DNA from: Candidatus Accumulibacter vicinus
GTDB lineage: Bacteria; Pseudomonadota; Gammaproteobacteria; Burkholderiales; Rhodocyclaceae
Assembly (NCBI GenBank): GCA_002425405.1
Contig: DIME01000129.1
Span: 487-22,917 of the forward strand
Length of the DNA: 22,431 bases
Reading direction: 5' to 3'
Under the pieces are notes generated by a model, which was not told the origin of the DNA, did no database searches, and saw only the letters and a list, made by a program, of their open reading frames with translations. Shown here one piece after another: positions 1 through 7,214 of the stretch. Position 1 is the stretch's first letter, and each line of letters opens with the position of its first letter. Both the position numbers and the translations under genes were made by a program.

Positions 1-20
1 ACACGGCTTTCCGATGTTCT

Positions 21-525
21 TCACGCCAAGGCATGCGCCGAGTTCCAGCCCGCCTTCGTAGGAACTTTGTACAGCCTGTAGCGCCCGTAGAGATGAGCAC
101 TTGGAAACCGGCGGAAGCCAGTTCCTCGATCCTTGACTTTATGACGCTTCGTCCAATGGGTGCGCAACCGGTCTTCCGCATGGTTTCTGACTTTGTTCAT
201 CGATAGACTTGAGTTTCGGGAGTGGAAGTCGTTCGCCCAGCCTCTCAGGCTGCGGTTCACGCTTCCCACGAGGTCTCTCAAGGGGATGGGGGGGGTCCGA
301 TTCCGTCCCGTCAGCCTCACCGTGATCTTCTTCAGCGATTTGTCCGCCGGCCGGGCATTCGGGTACGGCTTTCCAGTCTGGGCCCCTCGACTCATCTGAA
401 TCGTGAAACCCAGGAAGTTGAAGCTTGCTCGGGTAGCGTCCACGAGAGGGGTCCAGATGTTCCAGTACGTGACGCACCACTTTCAGCGGTTCCTCTACCT
501 CTTCCGCCAGTCCGCACACGGTCGA
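21..525 (-). pseudogene. Group II intron reverse transcriptase/maturase, C-terminal remnant (frameshifted)
   Basis: This is the C-terminal part of a group II intron-encoded reverse transcriptase/maturase, the protein that splices and mobilises the intron. The clean part (21-446) reads LVDATRASFNFLGFTI, then the maturase and end-of-protein signatures GWANDFHSRNSS, NHAEDRLRTHWTKRHKVKD and LYGRYRLYKVPTKAGW, finishing SAHALA-stop. Immediately upstream, 451-525 encodes VCGLAEEVEEPLKVVRHVLE in a different frame; this matches the RT stretch that normally lies before the thumb. The junction near 447-452 has lost about nine codons and the frame. No YADD active-site box is visible upstream, so the catalytic RT domain is missing. 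The protein cannot be functional. The family identification is firm; the exact 5' limit of the remnant is uncertain. Confidence 0.85.
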
Positions 526-629
526 TGGCGGGTGTCGCAGACGCCGGCCCTGTCGATCGCGCGCCCGTTGCGCTTCTTCGAACAAAGGGGCCTACCGGGC
601 CTTGCGCTGCGCTAGGAATTGGCTTCATC

Positions 630-704
630 GAACCGCCGGATACGTGACCCGTTCGTCCGGGGGTGTGGGAGGGGGAGGCCGCGAGGCTTTCTCCTATCCC
701 GATT
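630..704 (+). ncRNA. Group II intron 3'-end-like element (domain V/VI-type hairpins)
   Basis: The segment starts GAACCGCCGG and folds into a hairpin around GTGACC. A second G-rich/C-rich hairpin (GGAGGCC-gcga-GGC-ttt-CTCC) follows, and it ends in CTATCCCGATT. That arrangement is typical of the 3' end (domains V and VI) of bacterial group II introns. It is read on the plus strand, whereas the neighbouring RT remnant is on the minus strand, so the two cannot be halves of one intact intron. The call rests on motif memory and hand-drawn pairing, not on a covariance model. The intron edge would lie 12 bp beyond the stop codon of the brnA antitoxin gene. Confidence 0.45.
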
Positions 705-716
705 AGGCCTCGGACA

Positions 717-1055
717 TTACGCAGGGGAGTGAGTTTTGAGCCAATCGCGTAGCGCCGCATTCATGCGCGTCTGCCAACCTGGACCGCCTGCGCGGAAGGC
801 GGCGAGAACGTCGCGGTCGAATCGAATGGTGGTCGACTCCTTGTCGCTCCCCGCCGGGCGTCCGCGCTGCCTCCGGTATGCCTCGCTCCCGACCTGCATT
901 TCTTCGCCCGTCATCGGCCGTTCGTCTTCGTTCTTGCCGTCCCAGACATACGGTGCCTTGGCGCGTACTTTCGCCACGTCAGTCTTGCTCTCGCCGCGCT
1001 TGAGAGCGGCGCGCATCTTATTGGTCGCCGTTGAAGTCATCTTCGAGCCAGCCAT
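717..1055 (-). CDS. brnA: BrnA-family antitoxin (DUF4415)
   Basis: A 112-residue protein of the BrnA/DUF4415 family, the antitoxin of BrnT/BrnA type II systems. In the family it binds and neutralises BrnT and represses the shared promoter. The C-terminus carries the family core STTIRFDRDVLAAFRAGGPG followed by WQTRMNAALRDWLK, the strand-helix-helix that dimerises and binds DNA. The N-terminal half is charged and probably disordered until the toxin is bound. I chose the ATG at 1055 (MAGSK) because AAAGGAGCG lies just upstream. The open frame extends further upstream only because it merges with the displaced C-terminal codons of the toxin gene. The antitoxin looks complete while its toxin partner is broken, so it may be an orphan regulator or may neutralise a BrnT encoded elsewhere. 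Confidence 0.8.
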   Translation of the reverse strand: MAGSKMTSTATNKMRAALKRGESKTDVAKVRAKAPYVWDGKNEDERPMTGEEMQVGSEAYRRQRGRPAGSDKESTTIRFDRDVLAAFRAGGPGWQTRMNAALRDWLKTHSPA

Positions 1056-1294
1056 GGTAAGCGCTCCTTTCCTCTTCACTCGCGGCCGAAAACTGACAAT
1101 CCGCAACGCATCTTTGCCGCCAGCACATCAAACACGTAAGCGAACGACTGTGTTCGCTGTTCGCCACCGCGCACGCTCTCAACGTCCAAGCGGTAAGGGC
1201 TCTCCAGCACCATCACGGCATCGAGAAAATCCAGCCCGTGCTTGTCGAGGTTGGCTTGCCGCTTGGCCTCGTCCCAGAGAATGTGCGTGCTCAT
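1056..1294 (-). pseudogene. brnT: BrnT-family toxin, internally deleted and frameshifted
   Basis: BrnT toxins are RelE-fold ribonucleases that cut mRNA. Here the first 56 or so residues are typical: ILWDEAKRQANLDKHGLDFL, then a divergent middle and GGEQRTQSFAYVFDVLA. The conserved central strand expected next (VLTLVH-like) is absent. The usual ending, GGKDALRIVSFRPRVKRKG, is present but in another frame (about 1067-1110), which runs into brnA. The literal open frame stops at 1076 after an out-of-frame tail (AKMRCGLSVFGRE). The simplest reading is a deletion of roughly ten codons with a frame change. The toxin fold would lose a core strand and the arginine-rich end used in catalysis, so it is probably inactive. 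The gene directly precedes brnA, as in intact systems. Confidence 0.75.
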
Positions 1295-1495
1295 CGGCTT
1301 TATTGGGGTAACAGTAATTCAGGAAGTCAAGAATTTTCGTTACTACGCGAACCGAGGCATAAGGAATGAGCTTAGATCGTGCGAGATCAGGAAATCTGAA
1401 TTTAGGGTAGTCAACGTCAATCGCCGAATTCCGCAGAACACACCGTGAGCGTCGGCTTGTCGCCTGCCCGGGCGTCTGTTGCCGTACTGCTGCGC
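1295..1495. other. Intergenic region between brnT and the PsiE-family gene
   Basis: This AT-richer stretch should hold the brnT/brnA promoter. On the minus strand a TTGACT box lies about 1322-1327, but no convincing -10 follows at normal spacing. A GTAAC/GTTAC pair in inverted orientation (about 1308 and 1338) could be an operator half-site pair. No gene is apparent. Confidence 0.25.
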
Positions 1496-1978
1496 TTACG
1501 GCGCGCGCGGGGGCAGATGAGCCTGCTGCGGCGTCCTGCTCAGCCAGTAACCGAGCGCGAGCGCGATGGCCAGCGCCGCCGTTGCGTAGACGTATTCCGG
1601 GCTGATCTCCTTGTAATCAAGGATGATGATCTTGCGCAGGACGGCCATATAGGCTGTCGCCAGAACGATGTCGAGTTGTAGCCCGCCTTCGTCCAGGTAA
1701 CTGACGATGTTGACGAAGACCTCGATGGCAATCAGCACGGCCATGAAGGCGCCGAAGGTGGCGAGGATGTCGCTGATTTCAAGCAGGTAATAGGGGTGCG
1801 TGCTGACTCGCGTGTACAGCACATAGACGACATCGGCGACACCCCACCAGATCACCAGCACCATCAGTACCGCCAGGATGCGGGCAGCATGGCGGATGCT
1901 GACCTGCAGGCGGCGGACGAGTGGATCGTCGGAAATGCGGTGGATTGACGATTCAGTAGCTTTGTCGTGGTCGTTCAT
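1496..1978 (-). CDS. PsiE-family (phosphate-starvation-inducible) membrane protein
   Basis: A 160-residue inner-membrane protein of the PsiE family (PF06146). The biochemical role of the family is not established; the E. coli member is induced by phosphate starvation. Four hydrophobic segments are visible at about residues 33-56, 68-90, 105-121 and 129-147. The family hallmarks FGAFMAVLIAIEVF (75-88) and AVLRKIIILDYKE (112-124) are both present. The ATG at 1978 was preferred over upstream starts because AAGGAAG sits five bases before it and the protein then has the normal family length. It is the last gene of a possible minus-strand cluster with the DUF456 gene (2656) and a P-type ATPase relic (2180). 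The C-terminal HLPPRAP tail is probably cytoplasmic. Confidence 0.85.
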   Translation of the reverse strand: MNDHDKATESSIHRISDDPLVRRLQVSIRHAARILAVLMVLVIWWGVADVVYVLYTRVSTHPYYLLEISDILATFGAFMAVLIAIEVFVNIVSYLDEGGLQLDIVLATAYMAVLRKIIILDYKEISPEYVYATAALAIALALGYWLSRTPQQAHLPPRAP

Positions 1979-2030
1979 GGCTTCCTTGGCGGGGGTTCGA
2001 GAAGAGTCGGTGACGCGACGTGTCGATGTA

Positions 2031-2180
2031 TCAGTTGGCTGCCACGGACGCGGGAATCGGTGCACAAGGCTGACCCGCGCGCGCGGCGAACATTCCCTTG
2101 CGCGCCGCCAGCGTTCGTTCAGCCCGGTGTTCCTGCCAGAATCCGAGGCCGGCATTGAGCAGCACGATGACCAGATTCAT
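2031..2180 (-). pseudogene. Short ORF, remnant of a P-type cation ATPase (second TM/stalk region)
   Basis: A 49-codon frame whose first half, NLVIVLLNAGLGFWQEHRAE, closely resembles the second transmembrane helix and stalk of P-type ATPases of the H+/Ca2+ group (NAxxGFWQExxAexAlxAL). After about 30 residues the similarity is lost (KGMFAARAGQPCAP) and the frame stops at 2031. None of the catalytic parts (TGES actuator loop, DKTG phosphorylation site, GDGxND) follow. Its ATG overlaps the TGA of the DUF456 gene (ATGA), so it could still be translated by coupling as a single-TM peptide. It is most likely the scar of a deletion that removed an ATPase gene between DUF456 and psiE. The family match is by eye over about 25 residues. 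Confidence 0.55.
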
Positions 2181-2656
2181 GCGAACCATGCAAAGATGAA
2201 GACGGCCAGCATGGTTACGGCGGTCGCCAGCTTGGCGACCATGGCGACGAGAAAACCGATGCCGGCGGCAATGCCGGCGCGCGTCGCAGTGCCGTGGTCG
2301 CGGCGCGCAAGGTACTCGCCGCAGACGGCACCGACGATCGGGCCGAGAATCAGCCCCGGCAGCCCGGCGAAAATGCCTAGAACGGCACCGACGCCGGCGC
2401 CGGCGATCGCCAGACCGCTGGCGCCGGCCCGCTTGACGCCCCAAACCGACGCGAAAGTTTCGAACAGCCAGGCGGCAAGACCCAGCACGGCCAGCACCGC
2501 CAGCGTCGGCACACCAACGCGCACGAAGTCGTCAAGCCAGGCAGCCAGCAGCATGCCGGCGAAGAGTAGCGGCACGCCGGGCAGCAGCGGCAGAAAGACA
2601 CCGAGCAGGCCAAGCAGCATGGCGGCAAAAGCAACCAACCAGAGCACTTCGGTCAT
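2177..2656 (-). CDS. DUF456 family membrane protein
   Basis: A 159-residue, glycine-rich integral membrane protein of the DUF456 family; function unknown. Typical family features are the N-terminal GLLGVFLPLLPGVPLLFAGM hairpin (residues 16-35) and the central LPGLILGPIVGAVCGEYLAR (99-118). The family is known for Gly-x-Gly helix packing. Hydrophobic segments lie at about 4-40, 47-68, 80-112 and 128-157. The ATG at 2656 (MTEVLWL) is taken as the start because the protein then begins directly with the first helix; the longer upstream frame is arginine-rich and low in hydrophobicity. Its TGA overlaps the start of the P-type ATPase relic by four bases. Confidence 0.85.
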   Translation of the reverse strand: MTEVLWLVAFAAMLLGLLGVFLPLLPGVPLLFAGMLLAAWLDDFVRVGVPTLAVLAVLGLAAWLFETFASVWGVKRAGASGLAIAGAGVGAVLGIFAGLPGLILGPIVGAVCGEYLARRDHGTATRAGIAAGIGFLVAMVAKLATAVTMLAVFIFAWFA

Positions 2657-3012
2657 CGCATGAGGCCGATGCTGCGCACACCGTGCCGGCCGTTGCGCAA
2701 GCCCGTCGTCACGGGCGGTCGCCGGCGTCGGCGGTGTGCTCCTCCTTGCGCCGCGAAGGAATGACCGCGATGGGTAGTGGTCGAGGCGACGATGACCACC
2801 CACATCCCCGCCGTACTCATGGTTTTCAAGTTGATTCCAGAAGACAACCACTCCATTAAAATGGGATATTACAACATTAACAAAATATCCAGGCAGTTAT
2901 TGTATAGTGATTCGGCACGCTCCGGCATGCGAGGAAACTTAGCCCAATCACCGGCGATTGGCAGGCATAGCCACCGCAGGTGATTACTGACATCACCCAT
3001 AGGAGAATAAGA
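2657..3012. promoter_or_regulatory. Intergenic region with structured leader of the Cache-protein gene
   Basis: The first 190 bases hold nothing recognisable. From about 2850 the DNA becomes AT-rich. It contains a near-palindrome (CCATTAAAATGG, 2853-2864) and a possible -10 (TATAGT, 2903-2908) without a clear -35 at normal spacing. The last 70 bases hold two hairpins: CCAATC/GATTGG (2944-2949 with 2956-2961) and GGTGAT/ATCACC (2979-2984 with 2992-2997). A competing 7-bp pairing, AATCACC (2946-2952) with GGTGATT (2979-2985), would exclude both. The second hairpin ends three bases before the AGGAG ribosome-binding site (3001-3005). The layout is that of a two-state leader. It does not match a riboswitch class I can name. 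Confidence 0.4.
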
Positions 3013-3477
3013 ATGTACTACCTGAGAAAGACGGCCCTGTTTCTGATTGCCCAAATCTTGTTCATGGGTCTTGCCTTCGCCCAAACACATGGTACGGCGG
3101 CGGAAGCCAAGGCACTTGCGGAAAAGGCGGTGGCGTATGTGAAATCGGCGGGTGCCGAAAAGGCGTTTGAGGAGTTTTCGAACAGGGATCCGAAATGGGT
3201 GGACAAGGATCTCTATGTCTTCGCCGTAAAAACCGATGGAACCGTGTTAGCCCACGGTGGCAACAAGACGCTGGTCGGCAAGAGCCTGATCGAAATGAAG
3301 GACGCCAACGGAAAGCTGTTCATCAAGGAAATGTCGGACCTGACGAAGGCCAAGGGTAACGGCTGGGTCGACTATCTATTCACCAATCCGCAGACGAAAA
3401 AGACCGAACCCAAATCCAGCTTTGTCATTGCGCTACCGGGATCCGACGGCTTTCTCGGCGTCGGTATCTACAAATAG
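3013..3477 (+). CDS. Secreted single-Cache-domain protein
   Basis: A 154-residue exported protein. The signal peptide covers residues 1 to about 23 (MYYLRKTALFLIAQILFMGL, cleaved after AFA). The rest resembles one small Cache (sCache) domain: an N-terminal long helix (AAEAKALAEKAVAYVKSAGA), then DLYVFAVKTDGTVLAHGGNK, a LVGKSLIEMKD loop, and the closing strands GWVDYLFTNPQTKKTEPKSS and DGFLGVGIYK. Cache domains bind small ligands such as organic acids, but here no membrane anchor or signalling domain is attached. The start at 3013 is set by AGGAG seven bases upstream. The gene lies 64 bases before a chemoreceptor gene on the same strand, so a periplasmic ligand-binding partner for that receptor is plausible; this is inference. 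Confidence 0.85.
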   Translation: MYYLRKTALFLIAQILFMGLAFAQTHGTAAEAKALAEKAVAYVKSAGAEKAFEEFSNRDPKWVDKDLYVFAVKTDGTVLAHGGNKTLVGKSLIEMKDANGKLFIKEMSDLTKAKGNGWVDYLFTNPQTKKTEPKSSFVIALPGSDGFLGVGIYK

Positions 3478-3493
3478 CAGACTGGTCTGAAAT

Positions 3494-3524
3494 CTCGAAT
3501 CGCAGACCCATGCTGCGATTCGAG
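3494..3524 (+). terminator. Perfect 12-bp hairpin between Cache gene and chemoreceptor gene
   Basis: CTCGAATCGCAG (3494-3505) and CTGCGATTCGAG (3513-3524) pair perfectly around a 7-base loop (ACCCATG). No T-run follows, so it is not a classic intrinsic terminator. It may instead protect the upstream message or reduce readthrough, so that the secreted protein is made in excess over the receptor. The receptor's own GGAG lies just downstream (about 3532-3535). Confidence 0.6.
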
Positions 3525-3541
3525 CGATAGCGGAGGTCGAC

Positions 3542-5179
3542 ATGAATTTTCTGGATCGATTGAGTATTGGCGCCAAGCTGTTGCTGGCACCGATGACCAT
3601 ATTGACCTTGCTGTTGCTGCTGGCAGCCAGTTCCTACTACGCACTGACGCTGCAGCAAAGTGCCTTGAGCAATATCTTCCAGGTACGCTTTCAAAATTTC
3701 AAGCTGGCATCCGAAAGCGCCGCCAAATCCCAGGAAACCCTCGCCGACAGCTACCAGCTCCTCTCCGCGGCAGCGGCAAACTTTCCGGCTGATCGCCTGA
3801 AGGAAATGAGCAAGGCTCTGGAAATCGCACTGAGCGAGATGGGCAGTCAGCTCGGGGAAATCGGCAAGACCGGTTCGCTCACGGCGGAAGAGAAGGAGAT
3901 CATCGACAAGCTGACCAAGCAACTGGGCGTCTATCGCAAGGCGGCGATGGATGTCGTCGATGTCTCGCTGACCGATTACAGCATGGGCGCAACGATGATC
4001 TCGGTGGTGGAGAAGGAGTTCATCGCGCTCACCACCCAGATGACGGCACTACTCGCGCTGGAGCAGCGCTTGAGTAATGAGGCCTACGAACAAGCTCGGG
4101 CGACTTCGGAATGGGTGATCAAACTGCTGATCGGCTTGCTGGTGTTGTCGATCGTGCTTGCCCTCTCGGTCAGTTTCATCGTACGGGCACGGATCGTCGC
4201 CACCGTCGGGCAGATCAAGTCCGCAGCGACCAATCTCCAGGGGGGGGACTTGACGCACCGGGTACAGGCCGCTGGCCGCGACGAAATCGCCCAGACCGCA
4301 CGGGCCTTCAACGAACTGATCGACAGCTTCCAGAAGGCGGTGCGCCAGGTACTCGGCGAAGCGGATGCCGTGTCAAACGCGTCGCACAAACTCTCGGCCA
4401 GTTCGCACACGGTGGCCAACGGTTCGACACGTCAGGCAGACGCGGCGTCGGCGGTTGCCGCGACCATGGAACAGATGGCGGTCAGTGTGTCCTCGATTGC
4501 CGACAACGCGCAGAATGTCAAGGAGACCTCGCGCCAGAGCCTCGACAACACGCAGGCCGGCAACGCATCGCTGAACCGTCTGCAGCAGGAAGTTGGGAAC
4601 GTTCGCCAGGCATTCGTCGCCATCAATTCCTCCGTCGGGGAATTCGTCCAGAGCACGCGTTCGATCGCCAACCTGACCCAGCAGGTCAAGGAACTGGCGG
4701 ATCAGACCAACCTGCTCGCCCTCAATGCAGCCATAGAAGCGGCGCGCGCGGGCGAACAGGGAAGAGGCTTTGCCGTGGTCGCGGACGAGGTGAGGAAACT
4801 CGCCGAGCGTTCTGCGGCAGCCGCCAACAGTATTGATGGTGTCACCAGAACCCTGGAGCAGCAGGCGGTCGTGGTGGAAGGTTCACTGAGTGAAGGGACC
4901 AGTTCGCTGAGCCATAGTGACTCTCACTTGCAGGAACTTGAACGCCTCATCGATGCTGCACACCAATCGGTTTCCAATGCCAGTCGCGGCATTGACGAAA
5001 TCGCCAATGCCGTACACGAACAGAGCGCCGCTAGTGCCGACATTGCGCGAAACCTCGACGAAATCGTTCGCATGGTGGAGGAAAACAACGCAGCGCTCAA
5101 ACAGGCATCGACCACGACCGACGAACTCGAAATCCATGCCAGCAATCTACAGAAGGCAGTGGGAATTTTTCATGCCTGA
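3542..5179 (+). CDS. Methyl-accepting chemotaxis protein (four-helix-bundle type sensor)
   Basis: A 545-residue chemoreceptor. TM1 is about residues 12-34 and TM2 about 191-214. Between them lies a roughly 155-residue periplasmic domain made almost entirely of long amphipathic helices, consistent with a four-helix-bundle sensor. A HAMP domain follows (about 215-267, ending GRDEIAQTARAFNELI). The long signalling coiled coil has its tip at 388-424: QTNLLALNAAIEAARAGEQG then RGFAVVADEVRKLAERS, the CheA/CheW contact region and the most conserved part of the family. There is no C-terminal pentapeptide tether for CheR; the protein ends GIFHA. The start follows GGAG at a short distance. It is probably co-transcribed with the upstream Cache protein. 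The ligand cannot be deduced. Confidence 0.95.
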   Translation: MNFLDRLSIGAKLLLAPMTILTLLLLLAASSYYALTLQQSALSNIFQVRFQNFKLASESAAKSQETLADSYQLLSAAAANFPADRLKEMSKALEIALSEMGSQLGEIGKTGSLTAEEKEIIDKLTKQLGVYRKAAMDVVDVSLTDYSMGATMISVVEKEFIALTTQMTALLALEQRLSNEAYEQARATSEWVIKLLIGLLVLSIVLALSVSFIVRARIVATVGQIKSAATNLQGGDLTHRVQAAGRDEIAQTARAFNELIDSFQKAVRQVLGEADAVSNASHKLSASSHTVANGSTRQADAASAVAATMEQMAVSVSSIADNAQNVKETSRQSLDNTQAGNASLNRLQQEVGNVRQAFVAINSSVGEFVQSTRSIANLTQQVKELADQTNLLALNAAIEAARAGEQGRGFAVVADEVRKLAERSAAAANSIDGVTRTLEQQAVVVEGSLSEGTSSLSHSDSHLQELERLIDAAHQSVSNASRGIDEIANAVHEQSAASADIARNLDEIVRMVEENNAALKQASTTTDELEIHASNLQKAVGIFHA

Positions 5180-5213
5180 TGGCTGGTCGAACGGGTCTCT
5201 CGCCCGGAGGGAT

Positions 5214-5236
5214 GGCAACCGCTTGCCGTGATTTTG
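5214..5236 (-). terminator. Weak hairpin in the convergent MCP/EamA intergenic gap
   Basis: GGCAA/TTGCC with a 4-base loop lies in the 60-base gap between two convergent genes. On the plus strand it is followed by GTGATTTTG, a poor T-tract. The short stem makes this a low-confidence terminator serving the chemoreceptor gene. Confidence 0.25.
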
Positions 5237-5239
5237 TCG

Positions 5240-6130
5240 TTACGACGATCCGCTGGTGTCTCGATACGATCGGCGCAGCACCCCGGTGGCCAGCGCAGTA
5301 CCCAGGACGACGACGACGCCACCGAAGAGCATGCTGGCGTCGAGTCTTTCGCCGAGGAAAGCGCTGCCCCAGAGGACCCCGAAGAGCGGGATCAGAAAGG
5401 TCACGGTCACGGCACGCGAAGCGCCGACGTTGGCAATCAGGCGAAAGAACAGCAGGAAGGCAAGCGCCGTACAGCCCAGGCCAAGGACCGTCGCCGCCAC
5501 CCACGCCATGCCGCCGGGTGGCACGCTCGGCCAGAACCAGAGCGCGAAAGGCAGCAGGATGATGGCCGCGACGAGTTGCGATCCAGCCGCACTGACCAGC
5601 GCGGGAACGCCACCGAGCAACTGCCGGGTCAGGTTGGCGGCCAGGCCATAGGAAAGCGTTGCCAGCAACATCGCGACGATTGCCCAGCCGCTGCCGCCAG
5701 GCTTGAAATCGGCCTGGCCGGCGGCGAGCAGCAGGACGCCGGCGAAACCGACGGCCAGACCGGTCTTGCGCCAGGCACCGAGTTGCTCACGAAACCAGAG
5801 GGCACCGATCAACGCGGTGAAGATCGGCACCGTGGCATTGAGAATCGAGGCCAGTCCTGCAGTGATCGACAACATCGCCCAGGCGATCAGCACGAACGGT
5901 AGTGCCGATCCGAACAGGCCCATCACCGCGATGCCTGGCGCGTGCTCGCGCAGCACCCTGCCCTGCTGACGCAGCATCAGTAGAGGCACCAGAAACACCG
6001 CAGCAATCGCAACGCGCAGCCAGATCAGCGCCAGCGGCCCGAACGCCGGCGCAGCGTAACGCATGAAGAGAAAGGAGCCTCCCCAAAGCGCGGCCAGCAG
6101 AATCAGATCGCCGAGATCACGCAGTCGCAT
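5240..6130 (-). CDS. EamA/DMT-superfamily transporter
   Basis: A 296-residue inner-membrane transporter of the drug/metabolite transporter superfamily with two EamA repeats of about five helices each. The first repeat opens with LILLAALWGGSFLFMRYA and contains ALIWLRVAIAA. The second repeat contains GWAIVAMLLATLSYGLAANL and closes with SRAVTVTFLIPLFGVLWGSA FLGERL, the typical end-of-repeat motif. Family members export amino acids, metabolites or drugs; the substrate cannot be read from the sequence. It is convergent with the chemoreceptor gene and in the same direction as the DUF2145 pair upstream, but separated from that pair by about 265 bases, so it is probably an independent unit. Confidence 0.92.
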   Translation of the reverse strand: MRLRDLGDLILLAALWGGSFLFMRYAAPAFGPLALIWLRVAIAAVFLVPLLMLRQQGRVLREHAPGIAVMGLFGSALPFVLIAWAMLSITAGLASILNATVPIFTALIGALWFREQLGAWRKTGLAVGFAGVLLLAAGQADFKPGGSGWAIVAMLLATLSYGLAANLTRQLLGGVPALVSAAGSQLVAAIILLPFALWFWPSVPPGGMAWVAATVLGLGCTALAFLLFFRLIANVGASRAVTVTFLIPLFGVLWGSAFLGERLDASMLFGGVVVVLGTALATGVLRRSYRDTSGSS

Positions 6131-6395
6131 TGGATCGCAAGTCCCCGGACGACAACCAGCAACGCCAGAGCGATCTGCCGCATGCGTTCAAGCCGGAACC
6201 CGGCCGACCGCAGCGATCCAAGGATGCTCGTATGTCGGGGGGTGCCTGGAGAAGGCGAGGCTTAAATGCGGCAGCGAGTGTCCGCGCCAGAACGCAACTC
6301 TGTCGAAAGACGCGGGCTTCTCTGGATTCGGCGTGCGGTTTCTTGGAGCCGTTCTGTCGGCGACCCGACTTGCCCCGTTGCAGGCGGCTTTCACA

Positions 6396-7214
6396 TTAAC
6401 GGTCGTCAAGTGCGACTATCCGGCGCTGGCTGTCGTTCGGATATCGCCGCCGCAGGAACTCGAAAACCGATTCGACGCTGACAACATAAATTCGGTCACT
6501 CCAGCGGTACTCACCGGGATGGTCGTCGAACGCGATATGGGCCTTGAACATGCGGCCACCGAGGCGGGTCATGGGGGTCAGTTGCAGCAAAGTCGGCTGA
6601 TAACCCTCCTGCTGCAGCCATCCCTGCGCTTCCGCACGCGTCACGACGTCGCCTTCGGGCGCCATGGCGCCGGCCAGGGTTTCCAGACACCATTGGTTCG
6701 AGTTCTGATAGACCGTGTTGAACGGATACGCGACCGCGCTGTAGCGTTCCTCGTGAAAGCGTCGGAGCTGCACCGGCGAGGCGAGCACCTTCTCCAGAGG
6801 CGCTTGCAACTCGGATGGCAAGAGCAGGATGGCGGCTTCGTAGGCAAACACGTCGTCCGCAAAGAAGTTGCCCATTCCCTGCACGTAAAGCCCGGCCTTG
6901 GCGGTGCCGCAATGGTTGAGACTATGCACGACCGACCACTGGCCCCCGGCATGGTCGCGCACGGCAAAAGCGAAATGCGAATAACGCAGCTTGTACCTGG
7001 AGAGATCCTGTCCGACCCGCGCGACCAGTGCGACGCGCGCACCGGTACCATCGAGCAGGGCGACCACCTTCTGCGCCAAGGCGAGCCCCTGCGATATCGT
7101 GCCGGCACCGGCGGCATTTGCCGCGCAGGCCGTACCCGCGTGTCCGTGCAGCGCCCACGCCAGAAGCATGACGCCGGCGACAAGTCGCAGCGTTGCAACC
7201 GGCAGCACGGTCAT
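6396..7214 (-). CDS. DUF2145 family secreted protein
   Basis: A 272-residue exported protein of the DUF2145 family. The N-terminus is a signal peptide (TLRLVAGVMLLAWALHGHAG). Family landmarks are ARVGQDLSRYKLRYSHFAFA, WSVVHSLNHCGTAKAGLYVQ, the acidic FFADDVFAYEA stretch and NSNQWCLETLAGAM. The conserved YSH and WC positions recall NlpC/P60-type cysteine peptidase folds, but no catalytic set has been demonstrated and the function is unknown. Its ATG overlaps the TGA of the preceding gene (ATGA at 7211-7214) and there is no independent ribosome-binding site, so translation is coupled to the small secreted protein upstream. The two probably act together in the periplasm or at the envelope. Confidence 0.85.
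   Translation of the reverse strand: MTVLPVATLRLVAGVMLLAWALHGHAGTACAANAAGAGTISQGLALAQKVVALLDGTGARVALVARVGQDLSRYKLRYSHFAFAVRDHAGGQWSVVHSLNHCGTAKAGLYVQGMGNFFADDVFAYEAAILLLPSELQAPLEKVLASPVQLRRFHEERYSAVAYPFNTVYQNSNQWCLETLAGAMAPEGDVVTRAEAQGWLQQEGYQPTLLQLTPMTRLGGRMFKAHIAFDDHPGEYRWSDRIYVVSVESVFEFLRRRYPNDSQRRIVALDDR

Noticed and set aside
21..525. DGR reverse transcriptase that could diversify the FGE domain
   Set aside because: The remnant ends in maturase-type motifs (GWANDFHSRNSS, KVPTKAGW) of group II intron proteins, lacks the catalytic domain and is frameshifted.
2910..3005. c-di-GMP (GEMM-type) riboswitch upstream of the Cache gene
   Set aside because: A hairpin followed by CAGGCATAGCC recalls the GEMM core, but the GGGACGCAAAGCC joining motif, the tetraloop and the 3' closing strand are missing. 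Left as an unassigned leader.
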